From contig NZ_CP090958.1 of the NCBI RefSeq assembly GCF_025787225.1, positions 1,703,856-1,767,855 on the forward strand: a stretch of DNA of 64,000 bases, written 5' to 3'. Below, in pieces: positions 38,551-47,847 of the stretch; the first letter of the stretch is position 1, and the number at the start of each line of letters is the position of its first letter. Origin of the DNA: Saxibacter everestensis. Lineage in GTDB: Bacteria > Actinomycetota > Actinomycetes > Actinomycetales > Brevibacteriaceae. Under the pieces are notes generated by a model. That model ran no database searches and was not told the DNA's origin. It saw only the letters and a program-made list of their open reading frames with translations. Made by a program: the position numbers and the translations under genes.

Positions 38551-38650
38551 GGCCCAGTCCAGGCGTGACCGGGCCGAGCGAACCCAGTCCGGGCACGCTG
38601 GCGGCCAGCCGCGACCAGTCCAGGCGTCCCCGCTAGGCGTGACCGGCCGA
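38551..38650. repeat. Degenerate repeats around the uvrB stop codon
   Basis: aggcgtgaccgggccga (38561-38577) recurs as aggcgtgaccggccga (38635-38650), which overlaps the uvrB stop and last codons. Between them cccagtccaggcg-like segments occur near 38553, 38583 and 38613. The rest of 38441-38632 holds no gene. Confidence 0.65.
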
Positions 38651-40765
38651 TTTCATCTGGCGTAGCTCCTTCTTCAATTCGGACAGTTCGTCGCGCAACC
38701 TCGCCGCCAGCTCGAACTGCAGCTCGGCTGCGGCGCCGTGCATCTGTTCGGTCAGCTGGGTGATCAGATCTGCGAGATCGTTGGCAGGCAGCTCCGCGAG
38801 CTTGCCGGTTCGAGCGTGTCCCTCGCCGGGCACCGGAACCTTCCGGCGGGTGGCGGCGTCCGCGAGCAGTTCCGCGGTGTCGGCGTCTTCCCGGCGGAGC
38901 GAATCGGTGATGTCGGCGATCTTTTTGCGAAGCGGCTGGGGGTCGACGCCTTTTTCCAGGTTGTAGGCGACCTGCTTCTCCCGGCGGCGATTCGTTTCTT
39001 CGATCGCGAACTGCATCGACGGCGTTACCCTGTCGGCGTACATGTGCACCGCACCCGAGACGTTTCGGGCCGCCCGCCCGATCGTCTGAATCAGCGAGGT
39101 CGACGAACGCAGGAAACCTTCTTTGTCCGCGTCGAGAATGGCAACCAGTGAAACCTCCGGCAGGTCGAGTCCCTCACGCAGCAGGTTGATCCCGACCAGG
39201 ACGTCGAATTCGCCGCTGCGCAGTTCGCGAAGCAGCTCGACCCGCCGCAGTGTGTCGACATCGGAGTGCAGATACTGCACCCGCACGCCGTGCTCAAGGA
39301 AGTAGTCGGTCAGGTCCTCGGCCATCTTCTTGGTCAGTGTCGTGACCAGGATGCGTTCGTTCTTCGCCACCCGAGCGTGAATTTCGCCCAGCAGGTCGTC
39401 GATCTGGCCCTTGGTCGGTTTGACCACCACCTCCGGATCGACCAGACCCGTCGGCCGGATAATCTGTTCGACGAAGCCATCGGACTGGCCCATCTCGTAC
39501 TTCCCCGGCGTCGCCGACAGGTACACCCGCTGGCCGATCCGATCCAGGAACTCCTCCCAGCGCAGCGGCCGGTTGTCCATCGCACTCGGCAGCCGGAAAC
39601 CGTGCTCAACCAAGGTGCGCTTCCGGGACATGTCTCCTTCGTACATTCCGCCGATTTGCGGGACTGTGACATGCGACTCGTCGATCACTAGCAGGAAGTC
39701 TTCCGGGAAGTAGTCCAGCAGGCAGTTTGGCGCAGATCCTTTTTCCCGGCCATCGATGTGCCGGGAGTAGTTCTCGATGCCCGAGGTGAAGCCGACCGAC
39801 TGCATCATCTCGAGGTCATACGCAGTCCTCATCCTTAGCCGCTGAGCCTCAAGCAGCTTGTTCTGCTTCTCAAGTTCGTCGAGCCGCTCCTGAAGTTCGG
39901 CCTCGATCGCGGTCACCGCACGGTCCATCCGCTCAGGGCCCGCAACGTAGTGGGACGCCGGAAAAACATGGATGGTTTCTTCGTCGCGCACGATCTCGCC
40001 TGTCAACGGATGCAGTGTGTACAACTTGTCGACTTCGTCGCCGAAGAACTCGATCCTGATGGCGAGTTCCTCGTACTGCGGGATGATCTCGACGGTGTCG
40101 CCACGGACCCGGAACGTGCCTCGGGTGAACGCCATATCGTTTCGGGAGTACTGCATCGACACGAAGTGCCGGAGCAGGTCGTCCCGGCTGACCTCGTCGC
40201 CGACGTTGAGCGTGACCATCCGGTCCACGTACTCCTCGGGCGTACCGAGGCCGTATATGCAGGAAACAGTCGAGACCACGACGACATCCCGCCTGGTCAG
40301 CAGGGCGTTGGTGGCCGAGTGCCGGAGCCGCTCAACCTCGTCATTGACCGACGAATCCTTTTCGATGAAGGTGTCGGTTTGCGGTACATACGCTTCCGGC
40401 TGGTAGTAGTCGTAGTACGAAACAAAGTACTCGACCGCGTTGTTCGGCAGGAGCTCACGAAACTCATTGGCCAGCTGCGCTGCCAGAGTCTTGTTCGGCG
40501 CCATCACGAGGGTAGGACGTTGCACCTGTTCGATCAGCCAGGCAGTCGTCGCCGATTTTCCGGTTCCGGTGGCGCCGAGCAGCACGACATCCCGTTCGCC
40601 TGCCGACAGCCGCTCGGTCAGCTCCTTGATCGCTGTCGGCTGATCACCGGACGGCGAGAAGTCACTGATCACCTCGAACGGTGCCACGGTACGCGTCACA
40701 TGCGGACGGTGCCCGATCTTCGGCAGTGGCCGGGTAGCGTCCGTCATCGTGTCATCTCTGCTCAT
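38633..40765 (-). CDS. uvrB: Excinuclease ABC subunit B
   Basis: DNA-damage-verifying helicase-like subunit loaded by UvrA and acted on by UvrC. 710 residues. Walker [14 protein letters not shown], beta-hairpin region with [26 protein letters not shown] (motif II), [34 protein letters not shown] (motif VI), and C-terminal UVR motif ([19 protein letters not shown]). ATG 40765 is chosen because the -10 box lies exactly six bases upstream, as for uvrA; ATG 40771 and 40747 are alternatives. Single-gene unit controlled by a damage-type promoter. Confidence 0.97.
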   Translation of the reverse strand: MSRDDTMTDATRPLPKIGHRPHVTRTVAPFEVISDFSPSGDQPTAIKELTERLSAGERDVVLLGATGTGKSATTAWLIEQVQRPTLVMAPNKTLAAQLANEFRELLPNNAVEYFVSYYDYYQPEAYVPQTDTFIEKDSSVNDEVERLRHSATNALLTRRDVVVVSTVSCIYGLGTPEEYVDRMVTLNVGDEVSRDDLLRHFVSMQYSRNDMAFTRGTFRVRGDTVEIIPQYEELAIRIEFFGDEVDKLYTLHPLTGEIVRDEETIHVFPASHYVAGPERMDRAVTAIEAELQERLDELEKQNKLLEAQRLRMRTAYDLEMMQSVGFTSGIENYSRHIDGREKGSAPNCLLDYFPEDFLLVIDESHVTVPQIGGMYEGDMSRKRTLVEHGFRLPSAMDNRPLRWEEFLDRIGQRVYLSATPGKYEMGQSDGFVEQIIRPTGLVDPEVVVKPTKGQIDDLLGEIHARVAKNERILVTTLTKKMAEDLTDYFLEHGVRVQYLHSDVDTLRRVELLRELRSGEFDVLVGINLLREGLDLPEVSLVAILDADKEGFLRSSTSLIQTIGRAARNVSGAVHMYADRVTPSMQFAIEETNRRREKQVAYNLEKGVDPQPLRKKIADITDSLRREDADTAELLADAATRRKVPVPGEGHARTGKLAELPANDLADLITQLTEQMHGAAAELQFELAARLRDELSELKKELRQMKSAGHA

Positions 40766-40771
40766 ACTCAT

Positions 40772-40794
40772 ACGCTACGCGCTGGCACTGACAG
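40772..40794 (-). promoter_or_regulatory. PafBC/RecA-NDp-type promoter of uvrB
   Basis: Minus strand: CTGTCAGTG (40794-40786), eight bases, TAGCGT (40777-40772), six bases, ATG at 40765. A 16-bp core, gcactgacagtcaccg, is shared exactly with the uvrA upstream region. Matches tTGTCRgtg-N8-TAnnnT. Confidence 0.8.
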
Positions 40795-40809
40795 TCACCG
40801 GGTGAGGCT

Positions 40810-40838
40810 GACGCCCGACGCGTAACACGTCGGGCGTC
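40810..40838 (-). terminator. Terminator after livF
   Basis: Perfect 11-bp stem gacgcccgacg / cgtcgggcgtc (40810-40820 with 40828-40838), seven-base loop. It lies between the livF stop and the uvrB promoter, separating the liv operon from uvrB. No T-run. Confidence 0.75.
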
Positions 40839-40866
40839 GCACCCGAGACTGGTTGCACGACCTCCG

Positions 40867-41580
40867 TCAGGCAACGCCCAGATAGGCCTCTTTCACGGCA
40901 GGATCGGCCAGAATCTCGGCACCAGTGCCGCGGTGCGTGATCTCGCCGGACTCCAGCACATACGCGCGATCCGCGATGGCTAGCGCCTGGTTGGCGTTCT
41001 GTTCCACCAGCAGAATCGTGGTGCCCTGTTCATGAATCTGCCGAACGATCTTGAAAATCTGCCGGATGAACTGCGGAGCAAGCCCCATCGATGGCTCGTC
41101 GAGCAGCAAAAGCTTCGGCTCACCCATCAGTGCCCGGCCGATCGCCAGCATCTGCTGCTCCCCACCGGACATCGTGCCGCCGGTCTGGGTCTTCCGCTCG
41201 GCAAGCCGCGGGAACAGGTCGAAGACCCGCTCCAGATTGGCCGCATATTTTTTGTCCCGCTTACGGGTGTAGGCGCCCATGTCGAGGTTCTCGAGCACTG
41301 TCATGTTCGGGAAGATACCGCGGCCTTCCGGCGCGAGCGAGATGCCGCGGACGACCCTGACGTGTGCCTTCACTTTTGTGATGTCGTCGCCATCGAACCT
41401 GATACTTCCGGTAGAGGCCTTGAGCAGTCCGGAGACAGCACGCATCGTCGTGGTCTTGCCCGCGCCGTTGGCGCCGATCAGCGTTACGATCTCCCCCTGG
41501 TCGACCGATAGCGACATCCCCGTGATTGCCTGAATGCGGCCGTAGTGCACCGTGATGTCGTCGAGCTCAAGCAGCGCCAT
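40867..41580 (-). CDS. livF: Branched-chain amino acid-type ABC transporter, ATPase LivF
   Basis: 237 residues. Walker A GANGAGKTT (about 35-43), Q-loop, signature MSGGEQQMLAIGRAL, Walker B LLLLDEPSMGLAP, and H-loop LLVEQN with the LivF-type QNANQAL. Second ATPase of a five-gene LivKHMGF importer on the minus strand. The start overlaps the livG stop by 14 bases. Substrate (Leu/Ile/Val or another small amide or amino acid) is not readable from the ATPase. Confidence 0.94.
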   Translation of the reverse strand: MALLELDDITVHYGRIQAITGMSLSVDQGEIVTLIGANGAGKTTTMRAVSGLLKASTGSIRFDGDDITKVKAHVRVVRGISLAPEGRGIFPNMTVLENLDMGAYTRKRDKKYAANLERVFDLFPRLAERKTQTGGTMSGGEQQMLAIGRALMGEPKLLLLDEPSMGLAPQFIRQIFKIVRQIHEQGTTILLVEQNANQALAIADRAYVLESGEITHRGTGAEILADPAVKEAYLGVA

Positions 41581-42436
41581 CGTCGGCCTCTTCTCCCAGG
41601 TAGGCGGCGACTACCGCCGGGTTCTCCCGAATGGCCTTCGGCTTGTCGTCGGCGATCTTCTTACCGAACTCGAGCACGACGATCCGGTCCGTCACGCCCA
41701 TCACCAGCTTCATATCGTGTTCGATCAACAACACCGTGTAACCGTCGTTGCGGATCGTGCGGATGAGCGCCATCAGCTCTTCCTTTTCGGCGGGATTGAA
41801 CCCTGCCGCCGGCTCATCCAAGCACAACAGCTTCGGATCCGTCGCCAGTGCGCGAGCAATTTCCAGTCGTCGCTGATAGCCGTATGGCAGGTTGCGCGCC
41901 TGGAACTCGGCCTTGTCTGCGATGCCGACAAACTCCAGCAGCGCCATCCCCCGGTCGATCGCCGTCCGCTCCTCACGGTAGTGCCGTGGTGAGCGGAACA
42001 ACGCTCCCCAGACACTTGTCTTGTGCCGGGCGTCCAGACCCACGATCACGTTCTCCAGCGCCGACATCTCGCCGAACAGCCGGATGTTCTGGAATGTCCT
42101 GGCCAGGCCGGCCTGGGTTATGTGGTGCTGTTTACGGCCGACGATCGAGTTGCCCTCCAGCAGCACAGTGCCGCTACTTGGTTTGTATACCCCGGTCATC
42201 GCGTTGAAGCAGGTGGTTTTGCCAGCGCCGTTGGGTCCGATCAGGCCCAAGATCTCGCCGCGCCTGATATTGAACGACACCGAGTCGAGAGCGGTCAGGC
42301 CGCCGAATTTCACCGAGAGATTCTCGATTTCAACCAGGTTCTCGCCCTCTTCCACGGCGATTTCACGTTCCGGCGCGGCAAGCTGCGCCACCTCTGAATC
42401 CAGGTCAGGGACCGGTGCGGGAGCGTTCTCAGTCAT
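41567..42436 (-). CDS. livG: Branched-chain amino acid-type ABC transporter, ATPase LivG
   Basis: 289 residues from ATG 42436, which has AAGGAGG upstream and overlaps the livM stop as TGATG. The longer open frame to 42829 is antisense-like noise. An acidic extension of about 40 residues precedes the ABC core: LIGPNGAGKTTCFN, LARTFQNIRLF (LivG-specific Q-loop), RRLEIARALA, LCLDEPAAGFNP, VLLIEHDMKLVMG. Works with LivF as heterodimer. Confidence 0.94.
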   Translation of the reverse strand: MTENAPAPVPDLDSEVAQLAAPEREIAVEEGENLVEIENLSVKFGGLTALDSVSFNIRRGEILGLIGPNGAGKTTCFNAMTGVYKPSSGTVLLEGNSIVGRKQHHITQAGLARTFQNIRLFGEMSALENVIVGLDARHKTSVWGALFRSPRHYREERTAIDRGMALLEFVGIADKAEFQARNLPYGYQRRLEIARALATDPKLLCLDEPAAGFNPAEKEELMALIRTIRNDGYTVLLIEHDMKLVMGVTDRIVVLEFGKKIADDKPKAIRENPAVVAAYLGEEADDGAA

Positions 42437-43626
42437 CAGCTCTCCTCCTTTGCCCGGCTGGTCCGCGTTCGTGATTCGGTACTTCTGCCGAGCGCCTCGA
42501 CTTTGGCACGCACCGTCTTGCCAAATGTCAGCAGCTGCTGGCGCGCGCCGAGCAGGCCCTGCGGCCGGAAGATCATCAGAAGCACGAGTGCCACGCCGAA
42601 AATCAGATATTTGTACTCCGCTATAGCGGTGAATCGCAGCGGGATATAGGACACCAGCGCACCACCGACGATGGCGCCGACCTTGTTTCCGGCACCGCCA
42701 AGGACCACAGCGGCCAGGAACAGGATCGAGGTCTGTACGTCGAACTTCTGGTTGTTGACGAAGCCGACCTGACCCGCGAACAATGCCCCGGACAGGCCGC
42801 CGATAGCGGCGCCGATCGCGAATGCCCACAGCTTGTACTTGAACGTCGGCACTCCCATGATCTCTGCCGCGTCCTCATCTTCCCGGATAGCGTTCCAGGC
42901 GCGACCCACTCGGCTGCGTTCCAGGTTGCCGAGCAGCAGCATGACGATGATGATGATCGTCACGGTCAGCCAGTACCAGGGCAACCCCTCGGAGTTCGCG
43001 AAGATCGGCGTGCCGTCGGCGTTGGTGCCCGGAGGCCGCCCTACGTTTTGGAAACCGGGCTGGCCCTTGAGTGCGGGCACGATAGTTGCCAGCAGGCGGA
43101 TGATTTCGCCGAATCCGAGAGTCACAATCGCCAGGTAGTCACCCCTGAGCCGCAAAGTCGGTATTCCCAGACAGACCCCGAACACGACGGTGACCACCAT
43201 GGCGAGCGGCAACGTCCAGAGGTACGGAATGTGAATGTAGCTGGAGTCGCTGCTGGTCCAGAGCGCCGCCACATAGGAACCGACCGCGAAGAAGCCCACG
43301 TAGCCGAGGTCGAGCAGGCCGGCCTGGCCGACGACGACATTCAGGCCGAGCGCGACGAGCGCGAACCTGGCCATGTCGAAACAGGCCAGAGCGAAGTTGT
43401 TACCGGGCTCCGTGGTGATGATCGGCGGGTTCAGCACAGGCAGCAGGTAGACCAGGACCACGACGATGATCAGGACCAGCCACTGCTGCATCCGTGGCAT
43501 CCGCTCCCATTTATCCCAGAGGCCCTGGAACCGGTTGTGCTTCTTCGTGGGCTCCGCCTGCCGATCCTGCGCCGCCTGCGCGGCAGCTGCCCCGGGCAGC
43601 GGCGTCTGTCCATCTGTTGTACTCAT
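42436..43626 (-). CDS. livM: Branched-chain amino acid-type ABC transporter, permease LivM
   Basis: 396 residues from ATG 43626 (ATGA overlap with livH). A hydrophilic N-terminal stretch of about 50 residues precedes roughly ten membrane helices. LivM signatures: LGLNVVVGQAGLLDLGYVGFFAVG, GIPTLRLRGDYLAIVTLGFGEI, RVGRAWNAIREDEDAAEIMG (EAA-like loop), and AVVLGGAGNKVGAIVGGALV. The frame open to 43719 has no support. Cotranscribed with livH, livG and livF. Confidence 0.94.
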   Translation of the reverse strand: MSTTDGQTPLPGAAAAQAAQDRQAEPTKKHNRFQGLWDKWERMPRMQQWLVLIIVVVLVYLLPVLNPPIITTEPGNNFALACFDMARFALVALGLNVVVGQAGLLDLGYVGFFAVGSYVAALWTSSDSSYIHIPYLWTLPLAMVVTVVFGVCLGIPTLRLRGDYLAIVTLGFGEIIRLLATIVPALKGQPGFQNVGRPPGTNADGTPIFANSEGLPWYWLTVTIIIIVMLLLGNLERSRVGRAWNAIREDEDAAEIMGVPTFKYKLWAFAIGAAIGGLSGALFAGQVGFVNNQKFDVQTSILFLAAVVLGGAGNKVGAIVGGALVSYIPLRFTAIAEYKYLIFGVALVLLMIFRPQGLLGARQQLLTFGKTVRAKVEALGRSTESRTRTSRAKEES

Positions 43627-44615
43627 GCCCGTACCTTCCCGAGGTCGCTTCCGAGGACGCCGTTCGGCCGAACCATCAGCACCAGGACAAGGACGACGAA
43701 GCACACCACGTCGGTCCACTGTGCACTGCCGAGCAGAATCTGACCGTAATTACCGATCAGGCCCAGCAGGAATCCGCCGAGCAGCGCGCCGCGTACATTG
43801 CCGATCCCGCCGAGAACGGCGGCGGTGAAGGCCTTGATCCCGAGGATGAAGCCGCCGATGTACTGCACGCCGGAAGGAATCTTCATGACGTAGAACAACG
43901 CGGCCGCGCCGGCCAGCAGGCCGCCGATCACGAATGTGGTCATGATGATGCGTTCCTTGTTCACCCCCATCAGGGTGGCGGTGTCCGGATCCTGCGCGAC
44001 GGCTCGAATGCCGCGGCCGGTGCGGGTCCGGCGGATGAACTGGTCCACCACAACCATCATCACGATCGCAGCGGCGACGATCACGATCTGCTGACTGTCG
44101 ATGATGGTGCCGAATACGTCGAAGACTGGGTAAGGCCTGAACATGATCACGGCAGGCTCGGGATCCGGACCGCGGATCAGTCGAATGATGTACTGGACCG
44201 CAAAGGAGGCACCGATAGCGGTGATCAGGAAGACCAGGCGCGGCGCGTTCTTGCGCCGCAGCGGCCGATAGGCCACCCGCTCCAGGACCAACGCCATCAC
44301 TGCAGCGGCCAACATCCCGACGATGCCGGCCAAAACCAGGTTCAGGATTATTGCGCCGATGGAGAGATTCGGCGCGGAGGGGCCGAAGCCGAGGCCGGAG
44401 AGGGTGAAGACGACGGCGTAGGCGCCGACGATGAACACCTCGGAGTGGGCGAAATTGATCAGATTGAGCACGCCGTAGACCAGCGTGTAGCCGAGCGCGA
44501 CCAGCGCGTAGATCGCGCCGAAGGTAAGCCCGTCAAACGTCGCCGACCAGAAATTCTGGCCAAGGCTGGCGAAATCGAACGTCACCCACTCGTCGGCGGC
44601 AAGAATAGTTGTCAC
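43623..44615 (-). CDS. livH: Branched-chain amino acid-type ABC transporter, permease LivH
   Basis: 330 residues, about eight membrane helices. LivH motifs: GAIYALVALGYTLVYGVLNLINFAHSE, RTRTGRGIRAVAQDPDTATLMGV (ATPase contact loop), and GIKAFTAAVLGGIGNVRGALLGG. GTG start. It follows the binding-protein gene after about 80 bp containing a stem-loop, a usual device to lower permease relative to binding protein. Confidence 0.94.
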   Translation of the reverse strand: MTTILAADEWVTFDFASLGQNFWSATFDGLTFGAIYALVALGYTLVYGVLNLINFAHSEVFIVGAYAVVFTLSGLGFGPSAPNLSIGAIILNLVLAGIVGMLAAAVMALVLERVAYRPLRRKNAPRLVFLITAIGASFAVQYIIRLIRGPDPEPAVIMFRPYPVFDVFGTIIDSQQIVIVAAAIVMMVVVDQFIRRTRTGRGIRAVAQDPDTATLMGVNKERIIMTTFVIGGLLAGAAALFYVMKIPSGVQYIGGFILGIKAFTAAVLGGIGNVRGALLGGFLLGLIGNYGQILLGSAQWTDVVCFVVLVLVLMVRPNGVLGSDLGKVRA

Positions 44616-44641
44616 GAAGAAGTCCTTGGGAGCTTTATGAC

Positions 44642-44671
44642 GAGGGGCTCACCCGTCCGGGCGAGCCCCTC
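44642..44671 (-). terminator. Attenuating stem-loop between binding-protein gene and livH
   Basis: Arms gaggggctc (44642-44650) and gagcccctc (44663-44671) pair perfectly, and the interior adds cccg/cggg. It follows the binding-protein stop by 22 bp, with no T-run, suggesting partial termination or mRNA 3'-end protection. Confidence 0.7.
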
Positions 44672-44693
44672 CCCATCGAGGAACGTTGAGTGG

Positions 44694-45920
44694 TTAGAGT
44701 GCTCCGACGGAGACGATCTTGCCGTCTTCGACCTTGTAGCCGTAAACCGCGGCCTCGGCCAACTCCCCCTTCTCGTCCCACTTGTACTTCTTGCTCAGGC
44801 CGTTGGCGTCGTAGCCCTTGACCCAGGCCTTCAGATCCTCGCGCGTCGTCTTGCCCTTGTCGATGCCGGCCAGCAGCACGGTGGCCGCATCGTAGCCCTC
44901 GATCGAGTACGTTCCCGGCGCCTTGCCGTCTGACACCTTGGTGTAGGCAGCAGAGAAGTCCTTGATCAACTCGCCCGGGATACAGGGGCAGGTGAAGTAC
45001 GCGTTCGACGCAGCGTCGCCGGCCTGTTCGATGAAGGCGTTGTCCTTCAGCCCGTCCGGCCCGATGAAGGTGCCTTCGAAGCCTTTGCCGACCAACTGGC
45101 TGTCGAACGGCGCACCCTCGGCGTAGTAGCCGGAGAAGAACACTGCGTCCGGCTTGGCGTTCATCACCTTCGAGATCGTCGCGGAGAAGTCTTTCTGGCC
45201 GGTGGTGACCTTGTCGACTCCGGCGACCTTGTCGCCCAGCGCTGCCTGCGTCGTCTTGGACAGCCCGATGCCGTACTCGGAATCATCCTCGATCACGTAG
45301 ACCTTCTTTGCACCGAGCTTGTCGGCGAGCTGACCGACGGCCGGTCCCTGGACGTTGTCATTGCCCAGGCCACGGAAGAAGGTGGTCCAGCCGTTCTCAC
45401 TCAGTCCCGGGCCGGTAGCGGCCGGTGTGATGTGCACAAGCCCCTTTTGTTCCAGAATGTTGCCGGTCGCCTTCGACTCGCCGGAGAACGGCAGGCCAAC
45501 GATTCCGATGATGTCCTCGACACTGGCGGCCTGGGTCGTCGGACCGGTCGCCTTATTCGGGTCACCTTCGGTGTCGTACTTCTTGAACTGCACCTGGCAG
45601 TCTGGATTTGCCTCGTTGTGCTGGTCGATGGCCAGCTGCACGCCATTGAAGATGTTCACGCCGAGCTGCGCGTTGGGACCGGTCTCGGCGCCAACGTAGG
45701 CAAGCGTTGTCTTTGCGTCACATTTCGCCTTGCCGTCACCGGCCGGCAGAACGGCATCTGCGGGTACTTCGACTGTATCCAGGGCAGGGAGGTCTTTCAG
45801 GCCGCCAGCCGCCGATTCCGACCCGCCGCCCTCGCTTGGCTGATTTGCGCAACCCGATGCGACGAGCGCGAGCACGCCGGCCGCGGCGAACGCACCGATT
45901 AATTTCCTAGACCGGGGCAT
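44694..45920 (-). CDS. livK: Branched-chain amino acid-type ABC transporter, substrate-binding lipoprotein
   Basis: 408 residues. Lipoprotein signal with lipobox VASGC (Cys24), then the periplasmic-binding type I fold: TLAYVGAETGPNAQLGVNIFNGVQLAIDQHN, GIVGLPFSGESKATGNILEQ, FFRGLGNDNVQGPAVG, YVIEDDSEYGIGL, and YSIEGYDAATVLLAGID. ATG 45920 has GGAGG before it. First gene of livKHMGF. The ligand cannot be assigned with confidence; Leu/Ile/Val is the default. Confidence 0.92.
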   Translation of the reverse strand: MPRSRKLIGAFAAAGVLALVASGCANQPSEGGGSESAAGGLKDLPALDTVEVPADAVLPAGDGKAKCDAKTTLAYVGAETGPNAQLGVNIFNGVQLAIDQHNEANPDCQVQFKKYDTEGDPNKATGPTTQAASVEDIIGIVGLPFSGESKATGNILEQKGLVHITPAATGPGLSENGWTTFFRGLGNDNVQGPAVGQLADKLGAKKVYVIEDDSEYGIGLSKTTQAALGDKVAGVDKVTTGQKDFSATISKVMNAKPDAVFFSGYYAEGAPFDSQLVGKGFEGTFIGPDGLKDNAFIEQAGDAASNAYFTCPCIPGELIKDFSAAYTKVSDGKAPGTYSIEGYDAATVLLAGIDKGKTTREDLKAWVKGYDANGLSKKYKWDEKGELAEAAVYGYKVEDGKIVSVGAL

Positions 45921-46241
45921 TAGTCCTCCGTTTTTCGTGAATCCCACAGTGGGTACTTGGGTTTACCTGATCAGTGATGAAACCGCACAGCGTCTCAAGC
46001 GAAGAAGACATGAAATTTCATCGTGATAATTCTCACCATTGTGATGGCTCCTTAGGTTTTAGCAAGACAGCTGGCGAACCCTCTACTCTTTTTGGACACA
46101 TTTTGGTCACAGCTCTTCCGGCGGTAACGCACTGGAGAACGGCTGCTTCGAAAATTTGCTCCGCTGCGTCGTCGTTCTGCGCCGTCGCCGCGCGAGCGCA
46201 GGGATGATTCCAGGCGCCGAGGACACCGGTCCCGGCATAGC
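45921..46241 (-). promoter_or_regulatory. AT-rich control region of the livKHMGF operon
   Basis: About 320 bp with no gene, clearly less GC-rich than its surroundings between about 45980 and 46110. It contains the perfect 12-bp palindrome atgaaatttcat (46010-46021) and two gtgat boxes (46023-46027 and 46039-46043). It likely carries the promoter and regulator sites (Lrp- or CRP-like possible, not assignable). Confidence 0.5.
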
Positions 46242-46268
46242 GAGGGAGGGCCCCGATGGAGCCCTCCC
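46242..46268 (-). terminator. Terminator after the second binding-protein gene
   Basis: Perfect 9-bp stem agggagggc / gccctccct (46242-46250 with 46260-46268) with a nine-base loop, 35 bp beyond the stop. On the plus strand it is followed by ttt, so termination of plus-strand transcription is also possible. Confidence 0.7.
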
Positions 46269-46302
46269 TTTCAGCGGTATCGCCGGCTTTGCCGTGGCCT
46301 GT

Positions 46303-47571
46303 TTACTGGGCCGGGGCGGCTTCCCGCGTGTCGAGCGTCGTCAACTCACCCTTCTCGTTGTAGCCATAGACCTCGATCGTCGCTTTCCCGGGCTCACCAG
46401 CCGCAACGAAGTCCAACGGCCCGCTGGCGCCGTCGTAGTCGATGTCCTTGCCATCATCGAGCAACGTCTTGCAGTCGGCGAACGATGTGCACTTCTCGCC
46501 ATCCTTGGTGACGTTCACGACTTCGGCCTTGAAGTCGTTCGCGTCAGTGGACTCCGTCGCCTGCGCCGCAAGCGCGATCACGTTGACACAGTCGTAAACC
46601 TGGGGGGCGAACTGCAACTCTTGCAGGTCGGGCGCGAAGGCTTTGAGCTCTTTGGTGAATTCGGGGTTGTCGGCCGAAGCCGGCGCAGTTCCCTTCATCC
46701 CGGCAAGCACATCGGGGTTGTTTGGATCAACCAGTGTGGCGAGGTCGGTGTTGCGCAGCCCGTCCGCGCCGTAGAGCCCTACCTTGTCCGGGGTCAGACC
46801 GGCCTCGATCAGGCCCTTGAGAATCTGCGTTCCTTCCTCGAAAGCAATCACCGCCACGGCATCCGGCTTGGAACTGACAATCTTCTGGACCGTGGCATTG
46901 AAGTCGGTCGTCTTCGGGTCGTACGCCTCGTTGACCGCCACCGTCGCGCCACCATTTTCCAGCGCCTTCGCGGTTGCGTCAGCCAGGCCCCTGCCGTAAT
47001 CGTCGGCCCTGGCAGCAATCGCGATCTTGCTGTGTCCGTCACCCGTGATCACGTCTGCCAATACGGGGCCTTGGAGAGCGTCCGACGGTGCGGTGCGAAA
47101 GTACAGATCGTCATCCTGATAATCAGTGAATGTCGGTGCGGTATTGGAACCAGAGCATTGAGCGACCCCGGCACCGGTGATCTTATCGATGATCGCCAGC
47201 GACATGCCCGAAGCCGCCGCTCCAATCACCGCGTTGACGTTGGCGTTAAGCACTCGATCGGCCGACTGCGATGCGATCGCCTGATCGTTGGCCTCATCGC
47301 CTCCGACCGGATCGGGGATCTCATTGCCGAGCACACCGCCAGCGTCGTTGATCTCCTTGATGGCGAGTTTCATCGCTTCGATCTGTGGCGGACCGAGATA
47401 GGCGAGGTCGCCGGTCTCCGGGAGAACGTAGCCCAGCTTGAGGGGCTCGCCGCCGGCATCGCCTCCGCCTGTGTCGCCACCGCCTCCCCCACCATTTCCG
47501 CCACAGGCTGTGAGGGCGAGCATCACCGCGGCGGTAGCGCCGACAGCCTTCATCCAGATTCGCGTTTGCAT
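46303..47571 (-). CDS. Second branched-chain amino acid-type substrate-binding lipoprotein
   Basis: 422 residues. Lipobox LTAC (Cys23) followed by a Gly/Asp linker, then type I binding fold: LKLGYVLPETGDLAYLGPPQIEAMK, AVIGAAASGMSLAII, GSNTAPTFTDY, ARADDYGRGLADA and VAVIAFEEGTQILKGL. ATG 47571 has AGGAG upstream. It is divergent from livHMGF set 2, its probable transport partners. Sequence differs clearly from the first binding protein, so a different ligand is likely. Confidence 0.92.
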   Translation of the reverse strand: MQTRIWMKAVGATAAVMLALTACGGNGGGGGGDTGGGDAGGEPLKLGYVLPETGDLAYLGPPQIEAMKLAIKEINDAGGVLGNEIPDPVGGDEANDQAIASQSADRVLNANVNAVIGAAASGMSLAIIDKITGAGVAQCSGSNTAPTFTDYQDDDLYFRTAPSDALQGPVLADVITGDGHSKIAIAARADDYGRGLADATAKALENGGATVAVNEAYDPKTTDFNATVQKIVSSKPDAVAVIAFEEGTQILKGLIEAGLTPDKVGLYGADGLRNTDLATLVDPNNPDVLAGMKGTAPASADNPEFTKELKAFAPDLQELQFAPQVYDCVNVIALAAQATESTDANDFKAEVVNVTKDGEKCTSFADCKTLLDDGKDIDYDGASGPLDFVAAGEPGKATIEVYGYNEKGELTTLDTREAAPAQ

Positions 47572-47847
47572 GGGATCTCCTCGCACGCAGCGTCGGACAT
47601 GCGGCGGCGGATCGGTTGTATGAGGCCATTCGACTTTTTGCCGGCCGCCGTTGCCTCACAGTCTCCCGATGTGGCGAGAGTAACAGACCTACCGGCCAAA
47701 GGCGGCTGACGTGACCAACATGTTACGGGTCCGTATCCCGCTGCTGAGGTTCGCCTGCCGACAACGGAATTTGGTCCTTGCCGCAACGGTTTGGTTACGT
47801 TCGCTCGCCCGCTGCGGCAAGGCTTTATCGCCCAGAGAGCTGAAGCT

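Noticed and set aside
46156-47709. 517-codon antisense frame over the second binding-protein gene
   Set aside because: The minus-strand gene has a lipobox, fold motifs and a ribosome-binding site; the antisense frame has none.
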